Part shown: one piece after another, positions 30,543-38,854 of the stretch
Layout of the letters: each line of letters opens with the position of its first letter
How positions within the stretch are numbered: position 1 is the stretch's first letter
Source: Lelliottia sp. WAP21
GTDB taxonomy: Bacteria; Pseudomonadota; Gammaproteobacteria; Enterobacterales; Enterobacteriaceae
Length of the DNA stretch: 64,000 nt
Assembly: GCF_020532665.2 (NCBI RefSeq)
Contig: NZ_JAIWPG020000008.1
Span: 1 to 64,000 of the forward strand
Direction: 5' to 3'
Translations under genes and position numbers: made by a program
Notes under the pieces: model-generated
Database searches by the model: none
The model's input: only the letters and a program-made list of their open reading frames with translations
What the model was told of the DNA's origin: nothing

Positions 30543-30633
30543 GTGTTTTGTAACCCTTCCTGAGTAGGCGCTTTTTCTTATTAACGTCCCCTGTAAAATG
30601 AGTCGCTATGCCGATTTACAGGAGAAGAAAATA

Positions 30634-31236
30634 ATGCACATCGTCATGTTTGACAGGCAGCCAATATTTATTCAGGGAGTGATTACCCATTTACACGGCA
30701 TCACTCCGGCGTGGCATATTGAGGGGACAAGTCAGACAGATGAATTATGGTCACTGTTGTCCTCGATTCCCTCCGGCATTGTGATAGTCGATGGGGAAAT
30801 GAATCACGAATATTGTTTATGGCTGCTCGAAGAAATTGGCAGCCGCTTTCCCGATATCAGCAAAGTGGTGGTTTTAAATCGGAAAAATAGCGAGTGGATA
30901 GAACAGCTTATTCAACGGAATGTACTGGCTATCATTCCCCGTAATGCATCTGCGAATATGTATACCTCCATTTTGCAGATGGTTTCTTTAGGCATGGCCT
31001 GCATTCCCGGCAAATGGCTCAAATCGTCCGCTTCAGGCCAGCAGGGGCTATCCTGCCTGAGCGAACGCCAGCTGGATGTCCTGAAATTACTCGCTGACGG
31101 TGAATCAAATAAAGCGATTGGGCGGGCGCTTAATATCAGCGCGGCGACCGTTAAGGCGCATTTAGAGGCACTGTTCCGGCGTCTGGACGTGAAAAACCGG
31201 ACGCAGGCAGCGCTGCTTTATAGCCGCGTGGCCTGA
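30634..31236 (+). CDS. yhjB: LuxR-family regulator YhjB
   Basis: Response-regulator-like protein of 200 residues from the ATG at 30634 (MHIVMFDRQ, ribosome site AGGAG at 30620-30624). The N-terminal receiver-like domain (about 1-120) is degenerate: it lacks the usual acidic pair and clear phospho-acceptor context. The C-terminal LuxR/GerE helix-turn-helix is standard (LSERQLDVLKLLADGESNK, then AATVKAHLEALFRRL). E. coli YhjB has the same length. Targets unknown. No histidine kinase lies nearby. Confidence 0.9.
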   Translation: MHIVMFDRQPIFIQGVITHLHGITPAWHIEGTSQTDELWSLLSSIPSGIVIVDGEMNHEYCLWLLEEIGSRFPDISKVVVLNRKNSEWIEQLIQRNVLAIIPRNASANMYTSILQMVSLGMACIPGKWLKSSASGQQGLSCLSERQLDVLKLLADGESNKAIGRALNISAATVKAHLEALFRRLDVKNRTQAALLYSRVA

Positions 31237-31265
31237 AATCATCATTACCTTACAGAGAGTTGAAA

Positions 31266-31574
31266 TTACTCAAGATCGTATGAAATGCCCCTGCTGAACA
31301 GCATTGCGACAAGTGCGTCATGCTCGGCGGGTTGCAGCGGGGTGATATTCATTTTGCTCACGGCTTTTTCGCATTCCGCTAAATCTTCTAACAGAAGGGT
31401 TTCGGCCAGTTCCGGCGTAATGATATTGGGTAAATTCTCATGCGCCGTGATGACATGCCCATACCCAATAACCCACAGCCCTTTTTCATCCCGATATTTT
31501 TCCAGGGAAAGTCCATGGTGTTTCTTAATGAGCGCGATGCCTTCATAAGAGATGTTAAGTGAATGACCTGTCAT
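31266..31574 (-). CDS. Truncated lysozyme-like protein lacking catalytic residues
   Basis: A 102-residue protein related to T4-type (GH24) phage lysozymes: EGIALIKKHHGLSLEKYRD then GLWVIGYGH. By alignment on family spacing, the catalytic Glu is His20, the Asp is kept (Asp29) and the Thr is Val35. The C-terminal lobe of the usual 150-165 residue enzyme is missing. No signal peptide, holin or phage gene is present nearby. A good ribosome site, AGAGGAAA, lies five bases before the ATG but inside a strong hairpin. Probably not an active muramidase; a binding or regulatory role, or slow decay, are both possible. Confidence 0.7.
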   Translation of the reverse strand: MTGHSLNISYEGIALIKKHHGLSLEKYRDEKGLWVIGYGHVITAHENLPNIITPELAETLLLEDLAECEKAVSKMNITPLQPAEHDALVAMLFSRGISYDLE

Positions 31575-31579
31575 TATCG

Positions 31580-31612
31580 TTTCCTCTCAGTCAGAAATGA
31601 CTGTAGAGGAAA
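31580..31612 (-). promoter_or_regulatory. Hairpin enclosing the ribosome binding site of the lysozyme-like gene
   Basis: Plus strand: TTTCCTCT-CAGTCA, loop GAAA, TGACTG, bulged T, AGAGGAAA: 14 base pairs. On the leftward message the 3' arm is AGAGGAAA, the ribosome binding site, so the site is wholly paired. It begins 16 bases after the stop of the upstream acetyltransferase gene. No U tract follows, which argues against a terminator. Confidence 0.65.
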
Positions 31613-31628
31613 AAGGCCTTAGCGCCTA

Positions 31629-32177
31629 TCAGCCAAATGGCGGTTGATCGTGATGATATTCACTTTTAAGCAGACCCAATATCCAGTCGTTCTGCCAGCG
31701 CCCAGCCAGAAAATAGCTCTCTCTCAATTCACCTTCCAGTATGAATCCCACTTTCTCCAGCAGTCGTCTTGAGGCGACATTGCCCACGGTGACCGTGGCG
31801 ATCAGGCGTCGGATCGCGCCCTGGGTAAAGGCAAAGTCGCAGACAGCCCGCAGTGACTCCCCGGCAAATCCTTTTCCCTGCGCTTCAGGTGCAAACAGGA
31901 ACCCGACTTCGGCACAATCCGCTTCCCGATGAACATATCCCGTTACGCCGAGCGGTGTCTGCGTAGCCGTTTCACGTACCACAAGGCAGAGCCAGTGTGG
32001 GCTGCCCGGCGTCCACTCAGGCAGACGAGAATCAAATGTTTGGCGAATCGCAGCAACCGGCCTGGCTTCATCGACATACCGCATGACGTCAGGATGCTGT
32101 TGCAGCGACAGGAAAAAAGGCCAGTCATCTTCACGTAAAGGAGAGCAGGTCAGACGCGGGGTGGTCAGGGCAAGCAT
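31629..32177 (-). CDS. GNAT-family N-acetyltransferase (RimJ/RimL-like)
   Basis: A 182-residue GNAT protein. The acetyl-CoA pyrophosphate-binding segment reads EVGFLFAPEAQGKGFAGES (Q/RxxGxG/A type) and the C-terminal LLEKVGFILEGELRESYF is typical of the RimJ/RimL/YdaF branch that acetylates protein N termini or small amines. The start has GGAG upstream. It reads toward the lysozyme-like gene 54 bases downstream and may share its message. Substrate unknown. Confidence 0.85.
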   Translation of the reverse strand: MLALTTPRLTCSPLREDDWPFFLSLQQHPDVMRYVDEARPVAAIRQTFDSRLPEWTPGSPHWLCLVVRETATQTPLGVTGYVHREADCAEVGFLFAPEAQGKGFAGESLRAVCDFAFTQGAIRRLIATVTVGNVASRRLLEKVGFILEGELRESYFLAGRWQNDWILGLLKSEYHHDQPPFG

Positions 32178-32326
32178 TCGATTTCTCCAGTGATAATTTT
32201 CATTGATTATAGAGCTGTCACTTTATTTATCTATAAACTCAGTTATGGTTTAAGTACGCATAAATTAAAAGAAAAATGATTTTTTTGGTCAGCATAATTC
32301 GCTGCCAATGTACGTTAAGGAAAATG

Positions 32327-33928
32327 ATGACACTGAGTCCATCGCGCCCTATCCGCGAACAATTTGAACACTGTCTGACCATCATCCGGCAGGCGTCAGT
32401 AGAAATATTATTGCTTCTGAATGTTCACGCTGCGGAAGGTAAAGATCCGCGTTGGTTCCTGGAACAACTCGACTCCGCGCGCCTGGCCCTGGGAGGATGG
32501 GGGGCGGTGGCAAAACGCCTGAACCTGAATGACGCTGAAATGTCGGATTTCACGCTACAGCTCAGGCTGTTACAGCAGCGCGTTCCGCAGTATGAAAGCG
32601 GTCAGGACGTCAGTGAGAATCAATTGATTGCCGCCGTGCGGTTTGTAACCGCGCTGGAGCATCTGCGTCTGCAACAACCCTTGCTGGGCTATAACACCGA
32701 ACTCATGTCCGGCAGCGATTCGCAGCAACAGCAGGCGCATAAACAGGTGCGCGCGCTGGAGTTAATCCTCAAGTCACTGATTATGCAGGCATGGCCCGAT
32801 CCGGTGCGGCTGAATAATCATCTGAAAACCCTGTTCAATGCCGATCGCGTACGCCGCTGGCTTAAGCAGGCGGAACGTAATGACGTGCTCAGCGGCATGA
32901 TGTTCAGCGAAATGGCCCAGATGGTGGTGGATAAAAAAGAGTTTAGCCGCTATTACTCGCCGATATTCAATGACCGCACCATGCTGACGCTGCTGGTCGA
33001 ACCGCGTAAGACTTTGCAAACTTTCCTGAATGATATCCGGCAGATACGCAATGCGCTCACGGTTCAACAGCCGTTAAGTTCCGCGCAAATTTTGCTGCTC
33101 GACAACTACTATGCGCAGATTGCGGGGCCGGTTCAGCGGGCTTTTGAAGAAGGGCGCACGCGCATTAACCCGGCGGGGCTGATGTCGGTCGATGCGGGTG
33201 AGCTGCACAACTTCTGGGAAGAGGCGCAGAAAAGAGATCGTCAGACCGGCGGCGATCTGTTTGAGGTGCGGGACAGTATTGAAAAACCGACGCAGCGTAC
33301 TCCGCGTTCCCCTGAGCAGCGCGACCAACTCATCTCTACCACCCTGTGGGGGGCCGTCGGCGTCATGGTGATTGCCATCATTGCGGGCGGCGTCTGGCTG
33401 GTCACCAGCAGTGCGCCAACCACGCCAGCGGCGCAGGTCAGCATGGAGAGTCAGGCCGCGCAGCCGCCGCAGGATATGCGGGAGAAGCCCTCATCCAGAG
33501 AGACGCTCACCAGAATGGGGATCACCTGGGACGAGAATAATTTCCGTTCCGCCATCGAGCGTAATGATTCACGCGTGGCGTTGCTTTTCCTGCAAGGGGG
33601 AATGGACTGGAAACTGTCGTGGACAGAACAGGCGATGTCGCTGAACAACGATGATGTGCTGGAAATGCTGATGCGCTATCGCCTGCAAATGGTTGAGCAA
33701 AAGCCGTGTCGTCGTTTTATCACCACGCTCAGTCACGCCATGGCGAATGGTGAAGGTCTGACGTCAATGCGCAAACAGTATCTGCAGGCATTTTGTACGG
33801 TGCCTGCGGTGGTGCAACGCCAAAAATATGAGGCCGAGCAGGCCAGACGGCGCGCGCTGGCTCAGCCCGATAGCAGTACAAAAAAATGGCAGTCTATTCA
33901 GACCGCCATTTATGACGTGATTCGTTAA
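32327..33928 (+). CDS. STY4199-like membrane protein, possible HEPN domain
   Basis: A 533-residue protein resembling, from memory, the enterobacterial family named after Salmonella STY4199 and annotated as HEPN-domain. I chose the ATG at 32327, five bases after AAGGA (32317-32321). An all-helical N-terminal half is followed by a Pro/Arg-rich segment, one transmembrane helix (about 343-365, LWGAVGVMVIAIIAGGVWL), an Ala/Pro/Gln linker and a C-terminal helical domain possibly like ankyrin or Sel1 helices. The HEPN RNase motif Rx4-6H is not evident (RQIRNALT lacks the His). Function unknown. Confidence 0.7.
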   Translation: MTLSPSRPIREQFEHCLTIIRQASVEILLLLNVHAAEGKDPRWFLEQLDSARLALGGWGAVAKRLNLNDAEMSDFTLQLRLLQQRVPQYESGQDVSENQLIAAVRFVTALEHLRLQQPLLGYNTELMSGSDSQQQQAHKQVRALELILKSLIMQAWPDPVRLNNHLKTLFNADRVRRWLKQAERNDVLSGMMFSEMAQMVVDKKEFSRYYSPIFNDRTMLTLLVEPRKTLQTFLNDIRQIRNALTVQQPLSSAQILLLDNYYAQIAGPVQRAFEEGRTRINPAGLMSVDAGELHNFWEEAQKRDRQTGGDLFEVRDSIEKPTQRTPRSPEQRDQLISTTLWGAVGVMVIAIIAGGVWLVTSSAPTTPAAQVSMESQAAQPPQDMREKPSSRETLTRMGITWDENNFRSAIERNDSRVALLFLQGGMDWKLSWTEQAMSLNNDDVLEMLMRYRLQMVEQKPCRRFITTLSHAMANGEGLTSMRKQYLQAFCTVPAVVQRQKYEAEQARRRALAQPDSSTKKWQSIQTAIYDVIR

Positions 33929-33932
33929 TGCC

Positions 33933-33964
33933 GGGTGCAGCAGAGGGTCAGGTCTGCTACACCC
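33933..33964. terminator. Bidirectional terminator hairpin before treF end
   Basis: GGGTG-C-AGCAGA, eight-base loop, TCTGCT-A-CACCC: 11 pairs with one mismatch, followed by TTTAG. It fills the gap between the convergent STY4199-like gene and treF. Confidence 0.55.
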
Positions 33965-33965
33965 T

Positions 33966-35615
33966 TTAGGGTTCGCCGTACAGGCCTATCAGGCGGCGCA
34001 CCACGCCATTAGTCCAGCCGAAGCCATCCTGCAACGGATATTCCCCGCCGCCGCCTTCACGCGGCGTGCTGCTGGCGATATGGTATTTTTCAATCAGCTT
34101 ATGGTGAGCTTTATAAAAGTGATTCACCGTTTGCAGCCAGCTCCAGGCAATTTCATCGCCTAATGAATCGTTGCCGTACTGTTTAAAGCCCTGAATCGCC
34201 ATCCATTGCAGCGGCGCCCAGCCGTTAGGCTTATCCCACTGCTCACCGGTCTCATATTCGGTTGCCATAATACCGCCCGGCGTCAGCAGGCGCGCTTTAA
34301 TCACATCGGCCAGTTTTTCGGCCTGCTCGTGAGTCGCCATGCCAACGTAGAGAGGCACAATACTGGCCGCAGAAAACAGGGCCATCTCTTCACGACGCCA
34401 GTCGTAATCACGATAACATCCGTTTTCGTCATCCCACAGATAACGATTGACCGCAGCACGGCGTTCGCTCGCTTTCTGGCGGAAAAGGTCAGCGGTCTCT
34501 TTATCGCCCTTAGAGGCGGAAATATTGGCTATCGCGCTTTCCAGTTTGAACAGGAAGGCATTCAGATCGATAGGGATGAACTGCGTCGTGCGAATGCTGG
34601 CAAGACGACCCGGATCCCGCAACCAGCGGGAAGAGTAATCCCAGCCGGACGCGGCACCGGCACGCAGATCGCGATAGACCTCATTCGGTGGTCGTCCGGA
34701 ATGGCGTGCGGTTTCGACATCCTCAATCCAGGATTCGTCGCGCGGCGTATCGCGGTCATCCCAGTAGCGGTTGAGCAGTGAGCCATCCGGCATGCGCACC
34801 GCGCTACGGTACGCCTGATTGAGCATCAGCGATTCTGCCCCGTCCATCCAGAAGGCATATTCCATCTTCAGGTGGTCCAGATAACGCTTGGCCCCGCGTA
34901 CGCCATCCTCTTCAAACAACTCCACCATCAGGGCGAATACGGGCGGCTGAGAACGGCTCAGATAGTAAGTTCGATTGCCGTTAGGGATATGACCATAGCG
35001 TTCAATCAGCCAGGCAAAATTATCGGCCATGCATTTCAGCAGATCGTTACGGCCACTTTCCGCCAGCCCCAGCATCGAGAAGTAAGAATCCCAGTAGTAA
35101 GTCTCACTAAAGCGTCCACCGGGCACGATATAAGCCTGCGGCAGGGCCAGCAGTGAAGACCACGGGATATGATCCTGCGGCTCTCGCGTCAAGACCGGCC
35201 ACAGGTTGTCTATATGTTCTTTCAGCGTCAGGCTCGGGTCCGAGACATATTCGGTGGTCAGCGACTCGGGCATCCAGAAGTGGTTCTCCACAAAGCGGGC
35301 GAGGTCAAAATCCCGGTGACGACGAACCTTACGATAACGAATGAGAATATCCAGCGGATCCATCTTGGGCGCACAGTCAGGAAAGGTTTTGCTGTCAGCA
35401 AAAAGACGTGTCGACTGCACGTGTTCAAATAATTCCAGATAGCGATCGGCAGGGGTAAGCGCGTCAGACGCGGGCAGCCCCTCAATCATCTCCGGTTCCG
35501 GCTCCGCCTCGATCATTTCATCCAGTTTTAACTCGCAGGGATCGGTTTCGTAGCGCAGCTCTTCTGCTATGTCGAATTCAACGATTTCTTCGGCGTGTAG
35601 TTTCTGGTTGAACAT
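33966..35615 (-). CDS. treF: Cytoplasmic trehalase TreF (GH37)
   Basis: Splits trehalose into two glucose molecules in the cytoplasm, clearing trehalose made under osmotic stress. The length of 549 residues equals E. coli TreF. Both trehalase signatures are present, [15 protein letters not shown] and [13 protein letters not shown], plus the catalytic Asp region GWDYSSRWL and a glycine-rich EGGGGEY near the C terminus. The acidic N-terminal extension (about 1-55) and absence of a signal peptide separate it from periplasmic TreA. GGAGG lies ten bases before the start. In E. coli treF is RpoS-dependent; no promoter was assigned. Confidence 0.96.
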   Translation of the reverse strand: MFNQKLHAEEIVEFDIAEELRYETDPCELKLDEMIEAEPEPEMIEGLPASDALTPADRYLELFEHVQSTRLFADSKTFPDCAPKMDPLDILIRYRKVRRHRDFDLARFVENHFWMPESLTTEYVSDPSLTLKEHIDNLWPVLTREPQDHIPWSSLLALPQAYIVPGGRFSETYYWDSYFSMLGLAESGRNDLLKCMADNFAWLIERYGHIPNGNRTYYLSRSQPPVFALMVELFEEDGVRGAKRYLDHLKMEYAFWMDGAESLMLNQAYRSAVRMPDGSLLNRYWDDRDTPRDESWIEDVETARHSGRPPNEVYRDLRAGAASGWDYSSRWLRDPGRLASIRTTQFIPIDLNAFLFKLESAIANISASKGDKETADLFRQKASERRAAVNRYLWDDENGCYRDYDWRREEMALFSAASIVPLYVGMATHEQAEKLADVIKARLLTPGGIMATEYETGEQWDKPNGWAPLQWMAIQGFKQYGNDSLGDEIAWSWLQTVNHFYKAHHKLIEKYHIASSTPREGGGGEYPLQDGFGWTNGVVRRLIGLYGEP

Positions 35616-35893
35616 GGTGGTTAGGACCTCCGGTTTGCATCGTCACAAATACGGGTGTTTCTCGGGCATATATTAAGCTTAGACACTCGCTTCGGTCTCT
35701 GCGGAGCTAAGTGTGCGGTAGATCACATTTTGCTCCGCCATCATACTCGCCGTAAATCACGATATGTCGCTGATTATCATGCAGGAATGAGAAAAAAAGG
35801 GAATCCGTGGGCGTCTGGAAATTCAGAAGATTCGTTTTGCAAATATGTGTGTATATCGCCTGAATCTACCGTTAACCACGCTGACGATATCCC

Positions 35894-36172
35894 TCAGGCG
35901 TGGCGGGAGTCCTGATTGAGCTGAGCGCTGTTCTGCTTCGCTTTTTCATTCGCACCCGCGCTTTCACTCAGGGCCTGGCTCGCCGCTTTTTCCGCATGTG
36001 CCGCACTGTATGCCGCCAGGTGGGAAATGACGATAGCGTAAATGCTCATCAGCGAAACCCAAAGGATGCTGTTTTTCCACCAGAGCAGCGTTGGGATGGT
36101 TAACATCGCCCACACCAGGGCCAGGGTCAGATGAAATTTCGCCATCAATTTGGCGGACATTTTTACGTGCAT
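35894..36172 (-). CDS. Small two-helix membrane protein of unknown function
   Basis: About 92 residues from the ATG at 36172; a GTG at 36184 and an ATG at 36160 are possible starts, and none has a strong ribosome site. Two hydrophobic helices (FHLTLALVWAMLTIPTLLW and ILWVSLMSIYAIVISHLAAY) are followed by a charged Ala/Glu/Asn-rich cytoplasmic tail. I do not recognise a named family. It sits alone between treF and gor, in the place where E. coli carries other genes. The 278 bases between it and treF hold only promoter-type sequence that I could assign. Confidence 0.65.
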   Translation of the reverse strand: MHVKMSAKLMAKFHLTLALVWAMLTIPTLLWWKNSILWVSLMSIYAIVISHLAAYSAAHAEKAASQALSESAGANEKAKQNSAQLNQDSRHA

Positions 36173-36323
36173 TTTTTGTCTCACTGTCTGTTCACAGGTG
36201 AATGATTCGGCTGAAGATAAGCGTAGCTAAACTGACTCTCTGTGACGGACAATTTTGTTACCGATTGTACATTTCATCCGCCGGGTAAAAGTGTGAAATT
36301 TCTGGCGGGACTGAGTGAAGGGC

Positions 36324-36353
36324 AAAAAAAAACTGGCCGCAAAGGGCCAGTTT
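36324..36353 (-). terminator. Rho-independent terminator of gor
   Basis: Read leftward: AAACTGGCC, six-base loop, GGCCAGTTT followed by a run of T (complement of the A tract at 36324-36332). It lies 22 bases beyond the gor stop. Confidence 0.9.
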
Positions 36354-36374
36354 CGAACCTGAAGCGAGTTGATG

Positions 36375-37727
36375 CTAGCGCATCGTGACAAACTCTTCTG
36401 CCGCAGTGGGGTGAATCGCCACGGTGTTATCGAAATCCTTCTTGGTCGCACCCATTTTCAGCGCGACGGCGAAGCCTTGCAGGATTTCGTCCATGCCGAA
36501 GCCGATGCCATGTATCCCGACAATTTTCTCTTCCGGGCCGACGCAGACCAGTTTCATACGGCATGGCTGACGGTGAGACGTCACCGCGGTATACATCGCC
36601 GTGAAGGACGATTTGTACACTTTTACCTGGTCGTCGCCATACTGCTCGCGCGCCTGTGGTTCGGTTAGGCCCACGGTGCCAATTGGCGGGTGGCTGAAGA
36701 CCACGGTCGGGATATTGCTGTAGTCCAGATGCTCGTCCGGCTTGTTGTTAAACAGACGCTCGGACAGGCGACGGCCTGCGGCAACGGCGACGGGCGTCAG
36801 CTCGACGGCACCGGTGTTATCGCCCACTGCGTAGATGCCCGGCACGCTGGTGTTCTGGAACTTATCAACAACGATATAGCCCTGGTCATTGGTTTTGACG
36901 CCGGTTACCGACAGGTTGAAGTTATCATTCGCCGGTTCGCGACCAATTGCCCAGATCAGGCAATCCACGGTCTGGCTGCGACCATCTTCTAACGTCAGCG
37001 TCAGGCTGCCATCGGCATTTTTCTCGATCGCTTTCGGCACGGCGTGGGTATGCAGCGTTGGGCCTTCCGCATTCATCACCTCAACCAGGGTCTCGACAAT
37101 CAGCGGATCAAAACTGCGCAGCGGAGCATGTTTACGCACGAACAGATGCGTTTCCGCGCCCAGACCGTTGATCACACCTGCCAGCTCAACGGCAATATAA
37201 CCGGCACCGACCACTGCCACGCGCTTCGGCAGTGCAGGCAGTTCGAAGAACCCGTCAGAGTCGATACCGTATTCCACACCCGGAATATCCGGATGGGAAG
37301 GACGACCGCCGGTGGCGATCAGGATATGATCGGCAGTGATCGTCTCGCCGTTCACTTCGATCGTTTTTGCATCAACAAAGTGGGCAAAGCCTTTGATCAC
37401 ATCAACGTTATTTTTACCCAGCACGTTGTCATACGAGGTATGGATGCGGTCAATATATGCGGTACGGCTGGCAATCAGTTTGTTCCAGTCAAAGTGATTG
37501 ATAGTGGTGTCAAAGCCATAATCCGGACCATACATATGGATGGCCTCGCGGATTTGCGCCGCATGCCACATGACTTTCTTCGGTACACAGCCGACGTTAA
37601 CGCAGGTGCCGCCCAGCTCTTTGGCTTCGATCAGCGCACACTTCTGGCCGTACATAGCTGCACGGTTAATAGAGGCGATACCGCCGCTGCCGCCGCCAAT
37701 GGCGATGTAGTCATAATGCTTGCTCAT
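36375..37727 (-). CDS. gor: Glutathione reductase
   Basis: NADPH-dependent FAD flavoenzyme that keeps cytoplasmic glutathione reduced. The 450 residues equal the E. coli length. FAD-binding GGGSGG is at 11-16, the redox-active disulfide is Cys42 and Cys47 in [13 protein letters not shown], the NADPH-binding GAGYIAVE lies near 175-182, the second FAD contact is YAVGDN, and the proton-relay His is in AIHPTAAEE close to the C terminus. It follows rlmJ across 71 bases on the same strand. Confidence 0.97.
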   Translation of the reverse strand: MSKHYDYIAIGGGSGGIASINRAAMYGQKCALIEAKELGGTCVNVGCVPKKVMWHAAQIREAIHMYGPDYGFDTTINHFDWNKLIASRTAYIDRIHTSYDNVLGKNNVDVIKGFAHFVDAKTIEVNGETITADHILIATGGRPSHPDIPGVEYGIDSDGFFELPALPKRVAVVGAGYIAVELAGVINGLGAETHLFVRKHAPLRSFDPLIVETLVEVMNAEGPTLHTHAVPKAIEKNADGSLTLTLEDGRSQTVDCLIWAIGREPANDNFNLSVTGVKTNDQGYIVVDKFQNTSVPGIYAVGDNTGAVELTPVAVAAGRRLSERLFNNKPDEHLDYSNIPTVVFSHPPIGTVGLTEPQAREQYGDDQVKVYKSSFTAMYTAVTSHRQPCRMKLVCVGPEEKIVGIHGIGFGMDEILQGFAVALKMGATKKDFDNTVAIHPTAAEEFVTMR

Positions 37728-37798
37728 GGGTCTTATCCTTAATGTCTGATTGCCGCGATTGTATACCTGAAATCAATAGGTTCCACCGATGATTGCGA

Positions 37799-38641
37799 TT
37801 ACTCCGGTACGATCCAACTGACGGTTGCGTGGCCCGTTCCGGCGGGAACCAGTTTTTTATGCAGCCATGGCAGCACGTTTTTCATCTGCCCTTCGAGCTT
37901 CCATGGCGGGTTAATGACAATCATGCCGGAGGCGGTCATCCCGCGCTGATCGCTGTCAGGGCGAACGGCCAGTTCAATCTGCAGAATTTTGCGAATGCCG
38001 GTGGCTTCCAGCTCTTTGATCATGCGTTTAATCTGCGCACGCAGGACCACCGGATACCACAGGGCGTAGGTCCCGGTGGCAAAACGTTTATAGCCTTCAT
38101 GAATGCCGGTCACCACTGCCTGATAATCGGTTTTGATTTCATAAGGCGGGTCGATCAGCACCAGGCCGCGACGGGAGACCGGCGGCAGCTTCGATTTCAG
38201 CTGTTGATAACCATCGGCTTTTTCCACGCGTGCGCGATCGTCTTTCTGGAATTCGGAACGCAGCAGCGGGAAGTCGCTTGGGTGCAATTCAGTCAGTTGC
38301 AGGCTGTCCTGCTCGCGCAGCAGCTGGCGCGCAATCAGCGGCGAGCCCGGGTAGTAACGTAACTGGCCGCTACGGTTAAAATGGTTAACCACGCTGATAT
38401 AAGGCTCCAGCTCGGCAGGCAGGTCATCCTGTTGCCAGATGCGGGCGATCCCTTCCAGATATTCCCCGGTACGCTCCGCATGCTGGCTGCTTAACTGGTA
38501 GCGGCCTGCGCCTGCGTGGGTGTCCAGATAGAGAAACGGTTTATCTTTCTCTTTCAGAGATTCAATAATCAGGCTCTGAACGGTATGTTTGAGGACATCG
38601 GCGTGGTTGCCCGCGTGGAAGCTGTGGCGATAACTGAGCAT
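37799..38641 (-). CDS. rlmJ: 23S rRNA (adenine-2030-N6)-methyltransferase RlmJ
   Basis: Adds a methyl group to N6 of A2030 in 23S rRNA. The ATG at 38641 gives 280 residues, as in E. coli (MLSYRHSFHAGNHADVLKH). The catalytic DPPY motif is in LIDPPYEIK, preceded by a Rossmann-type SAM domain. An upstream reading frame would extend the protein but has no homology. Divergent from prlC. Confidence 0.95.
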   Translation of the reverse strand: MLSYRHSFHAGNHADVLKHTVQSLIIESLKEKDKPFLYLDTHAGAGRYQLSSQHAERTGEYLEGIARIWQQDDLPAELEPYISVVNHFNRSGQLRYYPGSPLIARQLLREQDSLQLTELHPSDFPLLRSEFQKDDRARVEKADGYQQLKSKLPPVSRRGLVLIDPPYEIKTDYQAVVTGIHEGYKRFATGTYALWYPVVLRAQIKRMIKELEATGIRKILQIELAVRPDSDQRGMTASGMIVINPPWKLEGQMKNVLPWLHKKLVPAGTGHATVSWIVPE

Positions 38642-38660
38642 GGGTAAAGGTATTCCAGGT

Positions 38661-38696
38661 TGTAAGCGTAGGCCCGACAGCAGCGCGCCATCAGGC
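38661..38696. repeat. Classical REP element upstream of rlmJ
   Basis: GTAAGCGTAGGCCCGACAG with GCGCGCCATCAGGC: on the complement this is the familiar GCCTGATGGCGC...GGGCCTACGCTTAC REP pattern. It lies between rlmJ and prlC, within the divergent region, an uncommon place since REPs usually sit 3' of genes. Confidence 0.75.
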
Positions 38697-38762
38697 AAAA
38701 ATAGTGCGTATGGGCACAGTATACAGAAAAGTCGGCAGCGCCGCGAAAGCGCAACGCCCGGC

Positions 38763-38791
38763 ATTGAAATTCACGGAACGATCCCCCATTC
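38763..38791 (+). promoter_or_regulatory. Sigma-32 heat-shock promoter of prlC
   Basis: ATTGAA, a 15-base spacer and CCCCATTC match the sigma-32 consensus (CTTGAA and CCCCATNT). It ends 63 bases before the prlC ATG. In E. coli prlC-rsmJ belongs to the heat-shock regulon, which supports this reading. Confidence 0.8.
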
Positions 38792-38854
38792 TAAACGTAA
38801 TATGCACAGCGCCGGATGCGCGCTTCATTCACCTTCTTCAACAGGACAGCGCTT

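Noticed and set aside
31266..31574. Prophage remnant around the lysozyme-like gene
   Set aside because: No integrase, holin, spanin, tail or capsid gene and no attachment repeats are seen on either side.
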